From Solirubrobacter ginsenosidimutans (GTDB lineage Bacteria > Actinomycetota > Thermoleophilia > Solirubrobacterales > Solirubrobacteraceae), in the NCBI RefSeq assembly GCF_027587205.1, contig NZ_JAPDOD010000058.1:1-55457 (forward strand): a stretch of DNA of 55,457 bases. Direction: 5' to 3'. The notes under the pieces are model-generated. The model was not told the origin of the DNA. It was given only the letters and a program-made list of their open reading frames with translations, and searched no databases. This document shows, one piece after another, positions 24,906-32,891 of this stretch; position 1 is the stretch's first letter, and every line of letters begins with the position of its first letter. The position numbers and the translations under genes are program-made.

Positions 24906-25304
24906 GAAAGCGTTACGCCGCTTGAGCTCCGCCATGACCTTGCGGCGGCGGAAGAGGCCGGCGCTGGCGAGCTTGGAGAGGGCTTCGCGGCGCTCGTGGG
25001 ACTCGGCGCGGGCGCGGACGAGCTCGAGGCGCAGCTCCTTCGCGTCCTCGCGCGCGGCCTCGAGGGAGGCGCGGAGCTCGATCGCGTCGGCGCGGGCGGA
25101 GTCGATCAGGCGGCGGCTGGCCTCGAGCTCGGTGCGGAGGCCGTCGGCCGTCTCGAGCGCGGCCTTGAGCTGCTTGAGCTCGCCGTCGTCGTGCTCGGTC
25201 ACGAGTACCGGGTTCCGGCGGGTCTCCCCCTTGGGGGCCAGTGCGGCTCGCAGCTCCTCCCCGGAGACGTGCGGCGGCTCGGTGCTGTGATCCGTCTCGC
25301 TCAT
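24903..25304 (-). CDS. Coiled-coil hypothetical protein
   Basis: A 133-residue protein, mostly a charged coiled coil from about residue 45 to 115 (Leu/Ala heptads with Glu and Arg), with an Arg/Lys-rich tail (FRRRKVMAELKRRN). No membrane segment or domain recognised. It lies 33 bp downstream of the MFS transporter gene in the same direction. Confidence 0.6.
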   Translation of the reverse strand: MSETDHSTEPPHVSGEELRAALAPKGETRRNPVLVTEHDDGELKQLKAALETADGLRTELEASRRLIDSARADAIELRASLEAAREDAKELRLELVRARAESHERREALSKLASAGLFRRRKVMAELKRRNAF

Positions 25305-25337
25305 GGGGTCGTGTTCGCGGCGCGCGAGCCGCTTCCT

Positions 25338-26696
25338 TCAGGCGACCGCGAGGACGAGCGCGCCGGTCAGCGCAAGCAGCGAGAACGCCGCGCCGGGATG
25401 GTTCTGCGTCGTCTGCACGAGGACGGCCACGACGATCCCGCCGGCGTTACCCGCGAGCCAGATCACCGCGGTCGCCGCGCTGCTTCGCGAGCGGCGCTCG
25501 GTCAGCTCGAGGATCACCGGCAGGCTCCCGAGCAACACGACGCCGAGCGGGATGACCGCGACCACGGCCGCACCGGGCGCGAGGGCGAGGAACACGCAGC
25601 CCGACGCGGTCACCACCGCGGCGACGCGCAGGAACCGCCGCTCCGCGCCGCTCCGGACGAGGAGCTCGGGCAGAAACGCCGAGCCGACGACGCCCGCGAG
25701 GACCATCGCGCCGAGCAGCCAGCCGGCGGTCGCGTCGCTGACCCCCGCGGGCTCGAGCAGCGCCTGCAGCCAGGTCGTCAGCGCGACGAACACGCCGAAC
25801 CCGAGGAACGCGACGCCGGCGAGGCGCCGGATCGCGCGGTCGCCCCACACGGCGCGCAGCTCGGCCCGCCCAGCAAAGGCGGGCGCGGAGAGGTCGGCGT
25901 GGGCGGGCGCGGAGAGGTCGCCGTGGGCCGGCGCGCCGAGGCCGGGCCGGGCCGAGGCGGAGAGGTCGGCGTGGGCGGGCGCGGCGCGGTCGGGCCGGGC
26001 CGACGCGGAGAGGTCGCGGTGGGCGGGCTCGCCGAGGTCGGGCCGGGCCGCGGCGGAGAGGTCGGCGTGGGCGGAGGCGGTGAGGTCGGCGTGGGTGGGC
26101 GCGGCGAGGTCGGGCCGGGCCGAGGCGGAGAGGTCGGCGCGGGCGGGCGCGACTCCCCGCATCGCGAGCGTCAGCCACGTCGCCGCGGCCACGGCCACGA
26201 TCAGGTCGACGACCAGCAGCGGCGTGAGCGAACCCGCGTCGCCCAGCGCCGGGCCGAGTGGCAGCGCGAGCGCGGTGCCCGCGAAGATGCCGGCGGAGCC
26301 GAGCGAGATGCCCTTCGCCAGCGCGTCCGGCACCGACACGAGCGCGATCTTCGTGACCGCGTTGAGGATCAGCGGTTGGGCGACCGCGATCAGGATCTGG
26401 CCCGCCAGGGCGGCCGCGAAGGTGTCCGAGCTGAGCCGCACCGCCCCGCCCACCGCAGTCAGCCACGCGCCGAACAGCAGCGCGCTCCGGAACCGCCGGT
26501 CCAGCGCCAGCCCGGCCGGCAGCGCCAGCACCACGTAGAGCAGCGGGAAGACCTGGGAGAGCCAGCCGACGGCGCTTTCGGAGACGTCGAAGTGCTGCGC
26601 GACGTCGGTGGTGATCGGCGCGTAGGTCAGCCACAGCAACTGGTTGGCCGCCGCGACCGCGGCGTAGGCGGCGACGGTTCCCCAGCGCGCGGGCAC
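25338..26696 (-). CDS. MFS transporter with an 8-residue tandem repeat in the central loop
   Basis: A 452-residue major-facilitator permease with about 12 membrane helices. The early block WLSQVFPLLYVVLALPAGLA and the following DRRFRS loop are MFS-like. Between helices 6 and 7 the cytoplasmic loop holds about eleven copies of an octapeptide of the type ADLSASAR/HADLSAPA. The rest of the protein is normal, so the repeat expanded in a tolerant loop. Starts with GTG at 26696, 21 bp after the EamA gene, so the two are probably one operon. Substrate unknown. Confidence 0.85.
   Translation of the reverse strand: MPARWGTVAAYAAVAAANQLLWLTYAPITTDVAQHFDVSESAVGWLSQVFPLLYVVLALPAGLALDRRFRSALLFGAWLTAVGGAVRLSSDTFAAALAGQILIAVAQPLILNAVTKIALVSVPDALAKGISLGSAGIFAGTALALPLGPALGDAGSLTPLLVVDLIVAVAAATWLTLAMRGVAPARADLSASARPDLAAPTHADLTASAHADLSAAARPDLGEPAHRDLSASARPDRAAPAHADLSASARPGLGAPAHGDLSAPAHADLSAPAFAGRAELRAVWGDRAIRRLAGVAFLGFGVFVALTTWLQALLEPAGVSDATAGWLLGAMVLAGVVGSAFLPELLVRSGAERRFLRVAAVVTASGCVFLALAPGAAVVAVIPLGVVLLGSLPVILELTERRSRSSAATAVIWLAGNAGGIVVAVLVQTTQNHPGAAFSLLALTGALVLAVA
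25877..26151. repeat. 24-bp minisatellite inside the MFS gene
   Basis: Around eleven tandem units of 24 bp, each related to GCGGAGAGGTCGGCGTGGGC plus four more bases, with scattered substitutions and no indels, so the reading frame is preserved. It creates long spurious open frames on the opposite strand. Confidence 0.9.
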
Positions 26697-26717
26697 GCGG
26701 CGGGACGATATCGGTGG

Positions 26718-27566
26718 TTAGACCTCTGCGCGCGCGCCGCGGGTGGCGCCCGCCGATGCGGCCACGACGCACAGGACGGCGATCCACTGCGACCACTGCA
26801 GCGACTCCTGGAGCACGATGAGGCCGATGAGGGCCGCCATCGCCGGCTCGAGACTCATCAGGATGCCGAACACGCGCGGTGGGATCTTGCGGAGGGCTTC
26901 CAGATCCAGGGAATACGGGATCACCGACGACAGCAGCGCCACGCCCAGCCCGGCAAGCAGGATCCACGGCGCAAGCAGCGCCGTGCCGGCGTCGACCGCC
27001 CCGAAGGGCACCGCCACCACCGCCGCGACGGCCATTCCCAGAGCCAGACCGTTGCCTTCCGTGGTGTGGCGGCCCAGCGCCGCGCCGACCAGGATGTACA
27101 GGCCCCAGCACGCGCCGGCGGCGAGGGCGAACAGCACACCGACGAGGTCGAGGTCGCCGTTTCCGTCCATCAGCAGGACGACCCCGCCTGACGCGAGCAC
27201 CGCCCACAGGGCATCCAGCCAGCGCCGCGACCCGGCCAGGGCCACCGCGAGCGGCCCGAGGAACTCGATGGTCACCGCGATCCCCAGCGGCAGCCGGGCC
27301 AGCGCCAGGTAGAAGCAGAGGTTCATCACGCCGAGAACCACGCCGTAAGCGAGCACGACCGTCCACGCGCCACGGCTCATGCGCAGCGACGGCCGCCACA
27401 ACAGCGTCAGCACGACCGCCGCGAAGAACAGCCGCAACGCGACCGTCCCGAAGCTGCCCACTTCGCCGAACAGGTGCTTGGCCAGCGCCGAGCCCACCTG
27501 AACGCTGACGATGCCGAGGAGTACGAGTGCCGGTGCCGGGACCGCGCCGAAGCTACGTCCGGCCAG
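26718..27566 (-). CDS. EamA/RhtA-type exporter; start codon unclear
   Basis: A drug/metabolite transporter with ten membrane helices in two EamA repeats; the segments VAVALAGSRRWLDALWAVLA and IPYSLDLEALRKIPPRVFGI resemble RhtA threonine/homoserine exporters. GTG 27497 would cut off most of helix 1 (PALVLLGIVSVQVGSALAK). No ATG/GTG/TTG lies upstream in frame before the stop near 27641. CTG 27566 would give a full-length 282-residue protein. Alternatively a frameshift near 27580 separates an ATG at 27631 in another frame. Substrate not known. Confidence 0.82.
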   Translation of the reverse strand: MAGRSFGAVPAPALVLLGIVSVQVGSALAKHLFGEVGSFGTVALRLFFAAVVLTLLWRPSLRMSRGAWTVVLAYGVVLGVMNLCFYLALARLPLGIAVTIEFLGPLAVALAGSRRWLDALWAVLASGGVVLLMDGNGDLDLVGVLFALAAGACWGLYILVGAALGRHTTEGNGLALGMAVAAVVAVPFGAVDAGTALLAPWILLAGLGVALLSSVIPYSLDLEALRKIPPRVFGILMSLEPAMAALIGLIVLQESLQWSQWIAVLCVVAASAGATRGARAEV

Positions 27567-27632
27567 CGCGGTCAGGGAAGACCACGTCGGCGTGCGCCGC
27601 GTAAAGTCCTGTCGACGTTCAGGGTGGCCATG

Positions 27633-27647
27633 CGTGGATTATCCACG
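27633..27647. promoter_or_regulatory. Perfect 15-bp palindrome in a divergent promoter
   Basis: CGTGGAT-T-ATCCACG, a perfect 7-bp inverted repeat around one base, between the EamA gene and the divergent SDR gene, 38 bp before the latter. Likely an operator; no cognate regulator is adjacent. Confidence 0.5.
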
Positions 27648-27685
27648 ATCGATGACTTTCCCCGTTTGAGCGGGTCACAACCCAC

Positions 27686-28396
27686 ATGCTGCTCAAAGGC
27701 AAGAACGCGGTGGTCTATGGCGGCGCGGGCTCGATCGGCGGCGCGGCGGCACGTGCCTTCGCCCGCGAGGGCGCGCACGTCTTCCTCGCCGGACGCACAC
27801 CCGCGCCACTCCAAGCCCTCGCGAAGGAGATCGGGGCCGAGTGGGCGGTCGTGGACGCCCTGGACGCCGCCGCAGTCGACGCCCACGCCGACACGATCGG
27901 CCGGATCGACATCTCGTTCAACGTCATCAACCACAACGACGTGCAGGGCACGCCGATGGCCGAGATGGACGTCGAGGACTACCTGGCGCCCGTCCTGACC
28001 GCGGTGCGCACCAACCTGATCACCTGGCAGGCCGCGGCGCGCCACGGCGCGGGTGTGATCCTCGTCTTCGGCGGTGAGGGCGACCCGCCGCGCGGCTACC
28101 ACCTCGGCGGCCTGCAGACCGCCTTCCACGCGCTGGAGGCGATGCGCCGTCAGTTCTCCACCGAGAACCGGGGCGTCCGAGTCATCACGCTGCGCACGGG
28201 CGGCGTGCCGGAGTCGATCCCCAAGAACTTCCAAGGCCGCGACGCGATCACCAAGAGCCTCGACGAGTCCACGCTGCTCGGCCGCAGCGCCACGCTCGAG
28301 GACGTCGGCAACGTGGCCGCGTTCGTCGCCTCCGATCAGGCCCGCACGATGACGGCCGCCACGGTGAACGTCAGCGCCGGCGCGCTGATTGACTAG
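27686..28396 (+). CDS. Atypical SDR protein lacking the YxxxK motif
   Basis: A 236-residue SDR-fold protein. The Rossmann glycine motif is YGGAGSIGGAAARAFAREG. The usual NNAG position reads NVINHND, and the catalytic Tyr-x3-Lys position reads YHLGGLQTAFHALEAMRR, with no Lys. It may be a non-catalytic or differently acting SDR. The C-terminus TAATVNVSAGALID is family-like. Its 3' end overlaps the convergent ECF sigma factor gene by 26 bp. Confidence 0.85.
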   Translation: MLLKGKNAVVYGGAGSIGGAAARAFAREGAHVFLAGRTPAPLQALAKEIGAEWAVVDALDAAAVDAHADTIGRIDISFNVINHNDVQGTPMAEMDVEDYLAPVLTAVRTNLITWQAAARHGAGVILVFGGEGDPPRGYHLGGLQTAFHALEAMRRQFSTENRGVRVITLRTGGVPESIPKNFQGRDAITKSLDESTLLGRSATLEDVGNVAAFVASDQARTMTAATVNVSAGALID

Positions 28397-29270
28397 GCCG
28401 CAACCCCAAGGTCGACGTCTCCCCCAGGTGCCCGAGCTTCTCCGGGTTGAGCATCGAGTAGATCGAGGCGATGCGTCCGTCGACGACGTCGAGCCCCATG
28501 ACGTTGACGATCCGGCCGTCGGAATCGACCGTCCTGAACCCCGGGTGGCCGTTGACCCAGACGGGTTCGAGCGTGACGCCGAGCGTGTCGACCTGCCCGT
28601 AGAAGGCGAGCAGCGCGCGAGCGATGGCGGGCGCGCCGTGCATCGCGTGCGGGATCGAGCGGGCGATGCCGCCGCCGTCGCCGATCAGCACCGCGTCCGG
28701 GGCGAGCACGGCGACCAAGCCCTCGAGATCGCCCTCGCGCGCGGCGGCGAGGAACCGCGCCGCGAGCGTGCGTCGCTCCCCGGGGTCCGCGTCGAAGCGC
28801 GGGCGCTCGTCGGCCACCCGCTTGCGCGCCCGCGAGAGGATCTGGCGGCAGTTGTCCTCGCTGCGATCGACGGTCCCCGCGATCTGGTCGAACCCCAGGT
28901 CGAACGAGTCGCGCAGGACGAACACGGCCCGCTCGACCGGGTTCAGCCGCTCCAGCAACACGAGCATCGCCAGCGACACCGACTCCTCGGTCTCGGCCGC
29001 GGCGGGCGCCTCGGGCTCGATCAGCGGCTCGGGCAGCCAGTCGCCCACGTAGGTCTCGCGCCGCACCCGCGCGGAGCGCAACACGTCGATCGCCAGCCGT
29101 GACGTGACCGTGGTCATGAACGCGCGCTCGTTCTCGACGACCACATCGCTCGAGGACGCACGCCGCAGGTACGCCTCCTGCACGACGTCCTCGGCCTCGG
29201 CGACCGAGCCGAGCATCCGGTAGGCGATCGAGAACAGCAGCGGGCGAAGATCGTCGGTCACGGCTGTCAC
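28371..29270 (-). CDS. sigJ: ECF41-type sigma factor (SigJ-like)
   Basis: A 299-residue sigma factor. Region 2 has FSIAYRMLGSVAEAEDVVQE. Region 4 has LNPVERAVFVLRDSFDLGFD, then IAGTVDRSEDNCRQILSRAR. The C-terminal SnoaL-like extension bears the ECF41 signatures WLPEP, DGGG and NGxPG (VNGHPGF). In this group the extension controls activity instead of a separate anti-sigma factor. It starts at GTG 29270, which lies inside the predicted -35 element of the divergent epimerase gene. ECF41 genes are typically beside a carboxymuconolactone decarboxylase, oxidoreductase or epimerase, as here. Confidence 0.93.
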   Translation of the reverse strand: MTAVTDDLRPLLFSIAYRMLGSVAEAEDVVQEAYLRRASSSDVVVENERAFMTTVTSRLAIDVLRSARVRRETYVGDWLPEPLIEPEAPAAAETEESVSLAMLVLLERLNPVERAVFVLRDSFDLGFDQIAGTVDRSEDNCRQILSRARKRVADERPRFDADPGERRTLAARFLAAAREGDLEGLVAVLAPDAVLIGDGGGIARSIPHAMHGAPAIARALLAFYGQVDTLGVTLEPVWVNGHPGFRTVDSDGRIVNVMGLDVVDGRIASIYSMLNPEKLGHLGETSTLGLRPSQSARRR

Positions 29271-29291
29271 AGCTTTTCACGCCGTCTCGTC
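29265..29291 (+). promoter_or_regulatory. Predicted ECF41 promoter (TGTCACA-N16-CGTC)
   Basis: TGTCACA at 29265-29271, sixteen bases, then CGTC at 29288-29291. This matches the ECF41 promoter consensus as I recall it, including the spacing. The ATG of the epimerase is only nine bases after the -10 element, so the transcript is probably leaderless. Confidence 0.75.
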
Positions 29292-29300
29292 GAAGGGGGC

Positions 29301-30221
29301 ATGCACATCCTCATCGCAGGCGCCACGGGCGCCGCCGGCCGTGCGCTCATCCCACGACTCATCGCGACCGGCTACGCCGTCACCGGCACCACCCGCACCG
29401 AAGCCAAGACGGGCGAACTGCGCGCGCTCGGCGCGAACGCCCAGGTCATGGACGGCCTCGACGCCGCCTCCGTGAAGGCCGCCATCGACGCCACCCAGCC
29501 CGACGTGATCGTCCACCAGATGACCGCGCTGACCGGCATCGACATGAAGAACATCGACAAGGCGTTCCACCTCACCAACCGGCTGCGCACCGAAGGCACC
29601 GAGCATCTCCTCGCCGCCGCCGACGGCCGGCTCCTGATCGCCCAGTCCTTCGCCGGCTGGCCGTACGAACGCCGCGGCGGCCCGGTCAAGACCGAGAACG
29701 ACCCGCTCGATCCCGCCCCGCCGAAGGGCATCCGCGAGACCCACGCCGCGATCCGCCGGCTGGAGCGGCTGACGACCGAGGCCGGTGGCATCGTGCTGCG
29801 CTACGGCGGCTTCTACGGCCCGGGCAGCGGGATGGCGCCCGGGGGCGAGCAGACCGAGATGATCCACAAGCGCCAGTTCCCGCTCGTCGGCAACGGCGAG
29901 GGCGTCTGGTCCTTCCTGCACACCGACGACATCGCCACCGCCACCCTCGCGGCGATCGAGCGCGGCCGCCCCGGCGAGATCTACAACATCGTCGACGACG
30001 AACCCGCCCCCGCCAAGGAGTGGCTCCCGTACATCGCCGAGCACCTCGGCGCCAAGCCCCCGCGCAAGGTGCCGGCGTGGATCGCCAAGGTCGTCGCGAG
30101 CCCCGCGGCGGTGATGATGATGACCTCCTCCCGAGGTGCGTCCAACGCCAAGGCGAAGGCCGAACTGGGCTGGCGCCCGACGCACCCGAGCTGGCGCGAC
30201 AGCTTCGCCGCCGGCGCCTGA
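29301..30221 (+). CDS. NAD-dependent epimerase/dehydratase, ECF41 partner
   Basis: A 306-residue extended SDR. It has the N-terminal GATGAAGRALIPRL nucleotide loop, IVLRYGGFYGPGSGM and FLHTDDIATATLAAIERGRP, then YNIVDDEP. The typical YxxxK is replaced by a Trp/Tyr segment (SFAGWPYERRGG), so catalysis may be atypical. It sits directly behind the predicted ECF41 promoter and is therefore the likely main target of the divergent sigma factor. Physiological substrate unknown. Confidence 0.9.
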   Translation: MHILIAGATGAAGRALIPRLIATGYAVTGTTRTEAKTGELRALGANAQVMDGLDAASVKAAIDATQPDVIVHQMTALTGIDMKNIDKAFHLTNRLRTEGTEHLLAAADGRLLIAQSFAGWPYERRGGPVKTENDPLDPAPPKGIRETHAAIRRLERLTTEAGGIVLRYGGFYGPGSGMAPGGEQTEMIHKRQFPLVGNGEGVWSFLHTDDIATATLAAIERGRPGEIYNIVDDEPAPAKEWLPYIAEHLGAKPPRKVPAWIAKVVASPAAVMMMTSSRGASNAKAKAELGWRPTHPSWRDSFAAGA

Positions 30222-30300
30222 GTGTCGGTCACCTGAACATTCGTCCAGCGGACTCCGCGGTCCGGAAGAATCCGGCCGCCCCGTCGGTTGGTCCAGTGTG

Positions 30301-31395
30301 ATGGTGACGGAGCTGGGCAGATGGGCGGTACGGGTAGGAGTCGTGACGGCGGCGGCCGCGGCGGTGGGTACGTCGCCCGCCGCCGCGAGCGAGCAAGGCC
30401 TGGTGGCGCAGTGGAACTTCGACGAGGGCACCGGCCAGGTCGTCCACGACTCCGGCCCGTTCGGGCTGGACGCGACCCTCGGCCTCACCGCCCAGGCGGA
30501 TGCCGCCGACCCGGTCCGGATCGCGGGCGCGTCCGGCGGCGCGCTGCACTTCGACGGCACGACGTTCGTGCGCCTGCCCGACACACCCAAGCTCGCCGTG
30601 CAGCATCTGACCATCGAGGCGACCGCCCGGGCGAATGGGAGCCCGGGCTCGTACCGCTACCTCGTCGCCCGTGGTGGCTCGAAGTGCGTGTCCGCCTCCT
30701 ATGGGCTCTACACCGCGCCGAACGGCGGCCTTGCGTTCTACGTGTTCGACGGCAGCCGGTACGTGCTGTCGGCGACCGCACGCCGCAAGGACGTCTGGGA
30801 CGGCAAGTGGCACAACCTCACTGGCTCCTTCGACGGCGCCGCGCTGCGGCTGTTCGTCGACGGCCGCGAGGTCGGGGAGCCGATGGCGGCGCCGCTGCGG
30901 ATCAGCTACGCGATCCCGTCGAGCAACGCGCTGATCGGCCAGTACGGCGGCGAGTGCGACCTCGGCTTCACCGGGGACATCGACTCCGTCAGCATCCGCT
31001 CGGACGCCGGCACCCCGGGCCCGACGCCGGAGTCACCCACGCCGCCCTCGTTGCCCGCCGCCGCTCCCGGCACGACGCTTCCCGCCGCGGAGCCCCCGCC
31101 GGTTCCGACCCGGCCGACCGACCCGAAACCGACTGCCTCCACCTGCGCTGTGCGTCTCTCGCGGGCGACGATCGTGGCCGGCCGTCGGACCATCATCCGG
31201 GCCCGGCTCGTGCACGCCCCCAAGCACCGCAAGCTGCGCGTCTCCGCCCGCCGCGGCTCGTCCCGCAAGGCCGTCGCCACGGCCCGCTTGAACCGGGCCG
31301 GAAGCGCTCGCCTGGTGCTCAGGGCACAGCGCGTCGGGCACCTCACGGTGCACGTCACCGGATGCGCCTCGGCGCAGCTGCGGATCCGCAAGTAA
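30301..31395 (+). CDS. Secreted LamG-domain protein
   Basis: A 364-residue exported protein. The signal peptide ends near PAAAS. Residues ~30-230 form a concanavalin/LamG-like domain (LVAQWNFDEGTGQVVHDSG, then GGALHFDGTTFVRLPD, FDGAALRLFVDGREVG and FTGDIDSVSI). A Pro-rich linker and a C-terminal Arg-rich beta domain (CAVRLSRATI ... LRIRK) follow. ATG 30301 is chosen because the signal peptide begins there. Probably binds glycans or mediates surface contact; inferred. Confidence 0.82.
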   Translation: MVTELGRWAVRVGVVTAAAAAVGTSPAAASEQGLVAQWNFDEGTGQVVHDSGPFGLDATLGLTAQADAADPVRIAGASGGALHFDGTTFVRLPDTPKLAVQHLTIEATARANGSPGSYRYLVARGGSKCVSASYGLYTAPNGGLAFYVFDGSRYVLSATARRKDVWDGKWHNLTGSFDGAALRLFVDGREVGEPMAAPLRISYAIPSSNALIGQYGGECDLGFTGDIDSVSIRSDAGTPGPTPESPTPPSLPAAAPGTTLPAAEPPPVPTRPTDPKPTASTCAVRLSRATIVAGRRTIIRARLVHAPKHRKLRVSARRGSSRKAVATARLNRAGSARLVLRAQRVGHLTVHVTGCASAQLRIRK

Positions 31396-31457
31396 GGCGC
31401 AGCGCTAGAGCGGCGAGCAACTAAGGCCCAGAGCCGAAAATGAGGCTCCGTACTCCC
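31396..31457 (+). other. Intergenic region with a small hairpin
   Basis: Between the LamG gene and the DHA2 pump. GAGCC (31431-31435) and GGCTC (31444-31448) form a short stem with an A-rich loop, possibly a weak terminator. Nothing else is recognisable before the large inverted repeat at 31458. Confidence 0.3.
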
Positions 31458-31497
31458 CATGTAAGGGGCCTCCCTCAGCTCCAAAATCCCTTACATG
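31458..31497 (+). promoter_or_regulatory. 10-bp inverted repeat covering the start codon of the DHA2 pump
   Basis: CATGTAAGGG (31458-31467) and CCCTTACATG (31488-31497) are perfectly complementary across 20 bp. The ATG at 31495 is within the right arm and no Shine-Dalgarno is visible. It may be a pair of repressor half-sites on one DNA face (30-bp centre spacing) or an RNA hairpin hiding the start codon. Confidence 0.55.
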
Positions 31498-32889
31498 CTC
31501 GATCAATCAAAGGCCCAGCAACGCAAGTGGTGGGCGCTCGCGCTGCTCGCCACCGCGCAGTTCGTCGTCGTGCTCGACGCGTCCGTGGTCAACGTCGCGC
31601 TCCCCTCGATCGGGAAGGATCTGCAGCTCTCCCGCGAGGGCCTGGCGTGGCTGGTGAACGCGTACGTGCTCGCCTTCGGCGGGTTCCTGCTGCTCGGCGG
31701 GCGGATGGCGGACCTGCTCGGCCGCCGGCGGGTCTTCATGGCGGGCTTCACGCTGTTCGCGGTCGCGTCCTTCGCGGGCGGGCTGGCGACGAGCGGCGGG
31801 ACGCTGATCGCCGCTCGCGCGCTGCAGGGCCTCGGCGCCGCGATTCTCTCCCCCGCCGCGCTCAGCCTGGTCACGACGACGTTCGCGGAAGGCGCCGAGC
31901 GCAACACGGCGCTGGGCGTGTGGGGCGCCGTGGCCGCCGGCGGCGGCGCGGCCGGCAGCCTCCTGGGCGGCGTGATCACGCAGACGCTCGGGTGGGAGTG
32001 GGTGCTGTGGATCAACACGCCGATCGGGATCGCGGCGGCCGCGCTCGCACCCACGGTCCTGCGCGAGTCCAAGGTCGACGCCGCGACTCGCTCCTTCGAC
32101 GCGCTCGGCGCGTTCACCGTCACCGGCGGGCTCGTCGCCCTCGTCTACGGCGTGATCGACGGCGTCAAGCCGGAGTTCGTGCTGATCGCCGCCGCGTTCC
32201 TGGCCGCGTTCGCCCTCGTCGAGACCCGCACCGCCAACCCGCTGGTCCCGTTCCGGATCTTCCGCAGCCGCGGCCTGACCGGCGCGACCGTGACCGGCGT
32301 CCTGATGGGCGGCGCGCTGATCGGCCTGTTCTTCTTCGCCACGCTCTACCTGCAGCAGGTCCTCGCCTACGGCCCGCTCGAGGCCGGCCTCGCCTTCCTG
32401 CCGCTCGCGCTGACGATCGGCGCCTCCGCCGGCGTCGCGTCGCAGCTCTCGACCACGCTCGGCCCCAAGCCGGTGCTCGTCGCGGGCCTCGCCACGCAGG
32501 CCGCCGGCCTCTACTGGTTCAGCCACGTCTCGGCGAACGGCAGCTTCCTCGGCGACGTCCTCTTCCCCAGCCTCGTCGTCGCCCTCGGCATGGGCCTCGC
32601 CTTCGTGCCGCTGACGATCGTGGCCATGAGCGGCGTGAGCGAGCACGAGTCCGGCCTGGCGAGCGGCCTGATGGCGACCGCGCAGCAGATCGGCCAGGCG
32701 ATCGGCCTCGCGCTCCTGACCGGCGTCGCCACCACCACCGCGACCACGCCGCAAGCCCTGACGAACGGGTTCGAGAACGCCTTCCTCCTCGCCGCGGCCT
32801 TCGCGCTGATCGCCGCCCTCGCGGCCTTCCTGATCATCCGCCGCACCCGCCTCCCGCAGCCGGGCACCGCCGTCCCGGTGCCGGCCTGA
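31495..32889 (+). CDS. DHA2-family multidrug efflux MFS transporter
   Basis: A 464-residue permease with about 14 membrane helices, the DHA2 (EmrB/QacA) layout. Motifs: LDASVVNVALPSIGKDL (motif D1), GGRMADLLGRRRVFM (motif A) and GAVAAGGGAAGSLLGGVI (motif C, antiporter signature). Expected to export drugs or toxic metabolites using the proton gradient. The start codon is embedded in a 10-bp inverted repeat. The gene is followed by a REP-like doublet that separates it from the convergent cyclase gene. Confidence 0.92.
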   Translation: MLDQSKAQQRKWWALALLATAQFVVVLDASVVNVALPSIGKDLQLSREGLAWLVNAYVLAFGGFLLLGGRMADLLGRRRVFMAGFTLFAVASFAGGLATSGGTLIAARALQGLGAAILSPAALSLVTTTFAEGAERNTALGVWGAVAAGGGAAGSLLGGVITQTLGWEWVLWINTPIGIAAAALAPTVLRESKVDAATRSFDALGAFTVTGGLVALVYGVIDGVKPEFVLIAAAFLAAFALVETRTANPLVPFRIFRSRGLTGATVTGVLMGGALIGLFFFATLYLQQVLAYGPLEAGLAFLPLALTIGASAGVASQLSTTLGPKPVLVAGLATQAAGLYWFSHVSANGSFLGDVLFPSLVVALGMGLAFVPLTIVAMSGVSEHESGLASGLMATAQQIGQAIGLALLTGVATTTATTPQALTNGFENAFLLAAAFALIAALAAFLIIRRTRLPQPGTAVPVPA

Positions 32890-32891
32890 AC

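Noticed and set aside
25877..26151. Possible CRISPR array
   Set aside because: Units are contiguous 24-bp tandem repeats without spacers and lie inside a coding sequence; no cas genes.
24996..27191. 731-codon plus-strand frame opposite the MFS and EamA genes
   Set aside because: Its Gly-rich repeats are just the complement of the 24-bp minisatellite; both transporters on the minus strand are well supported.
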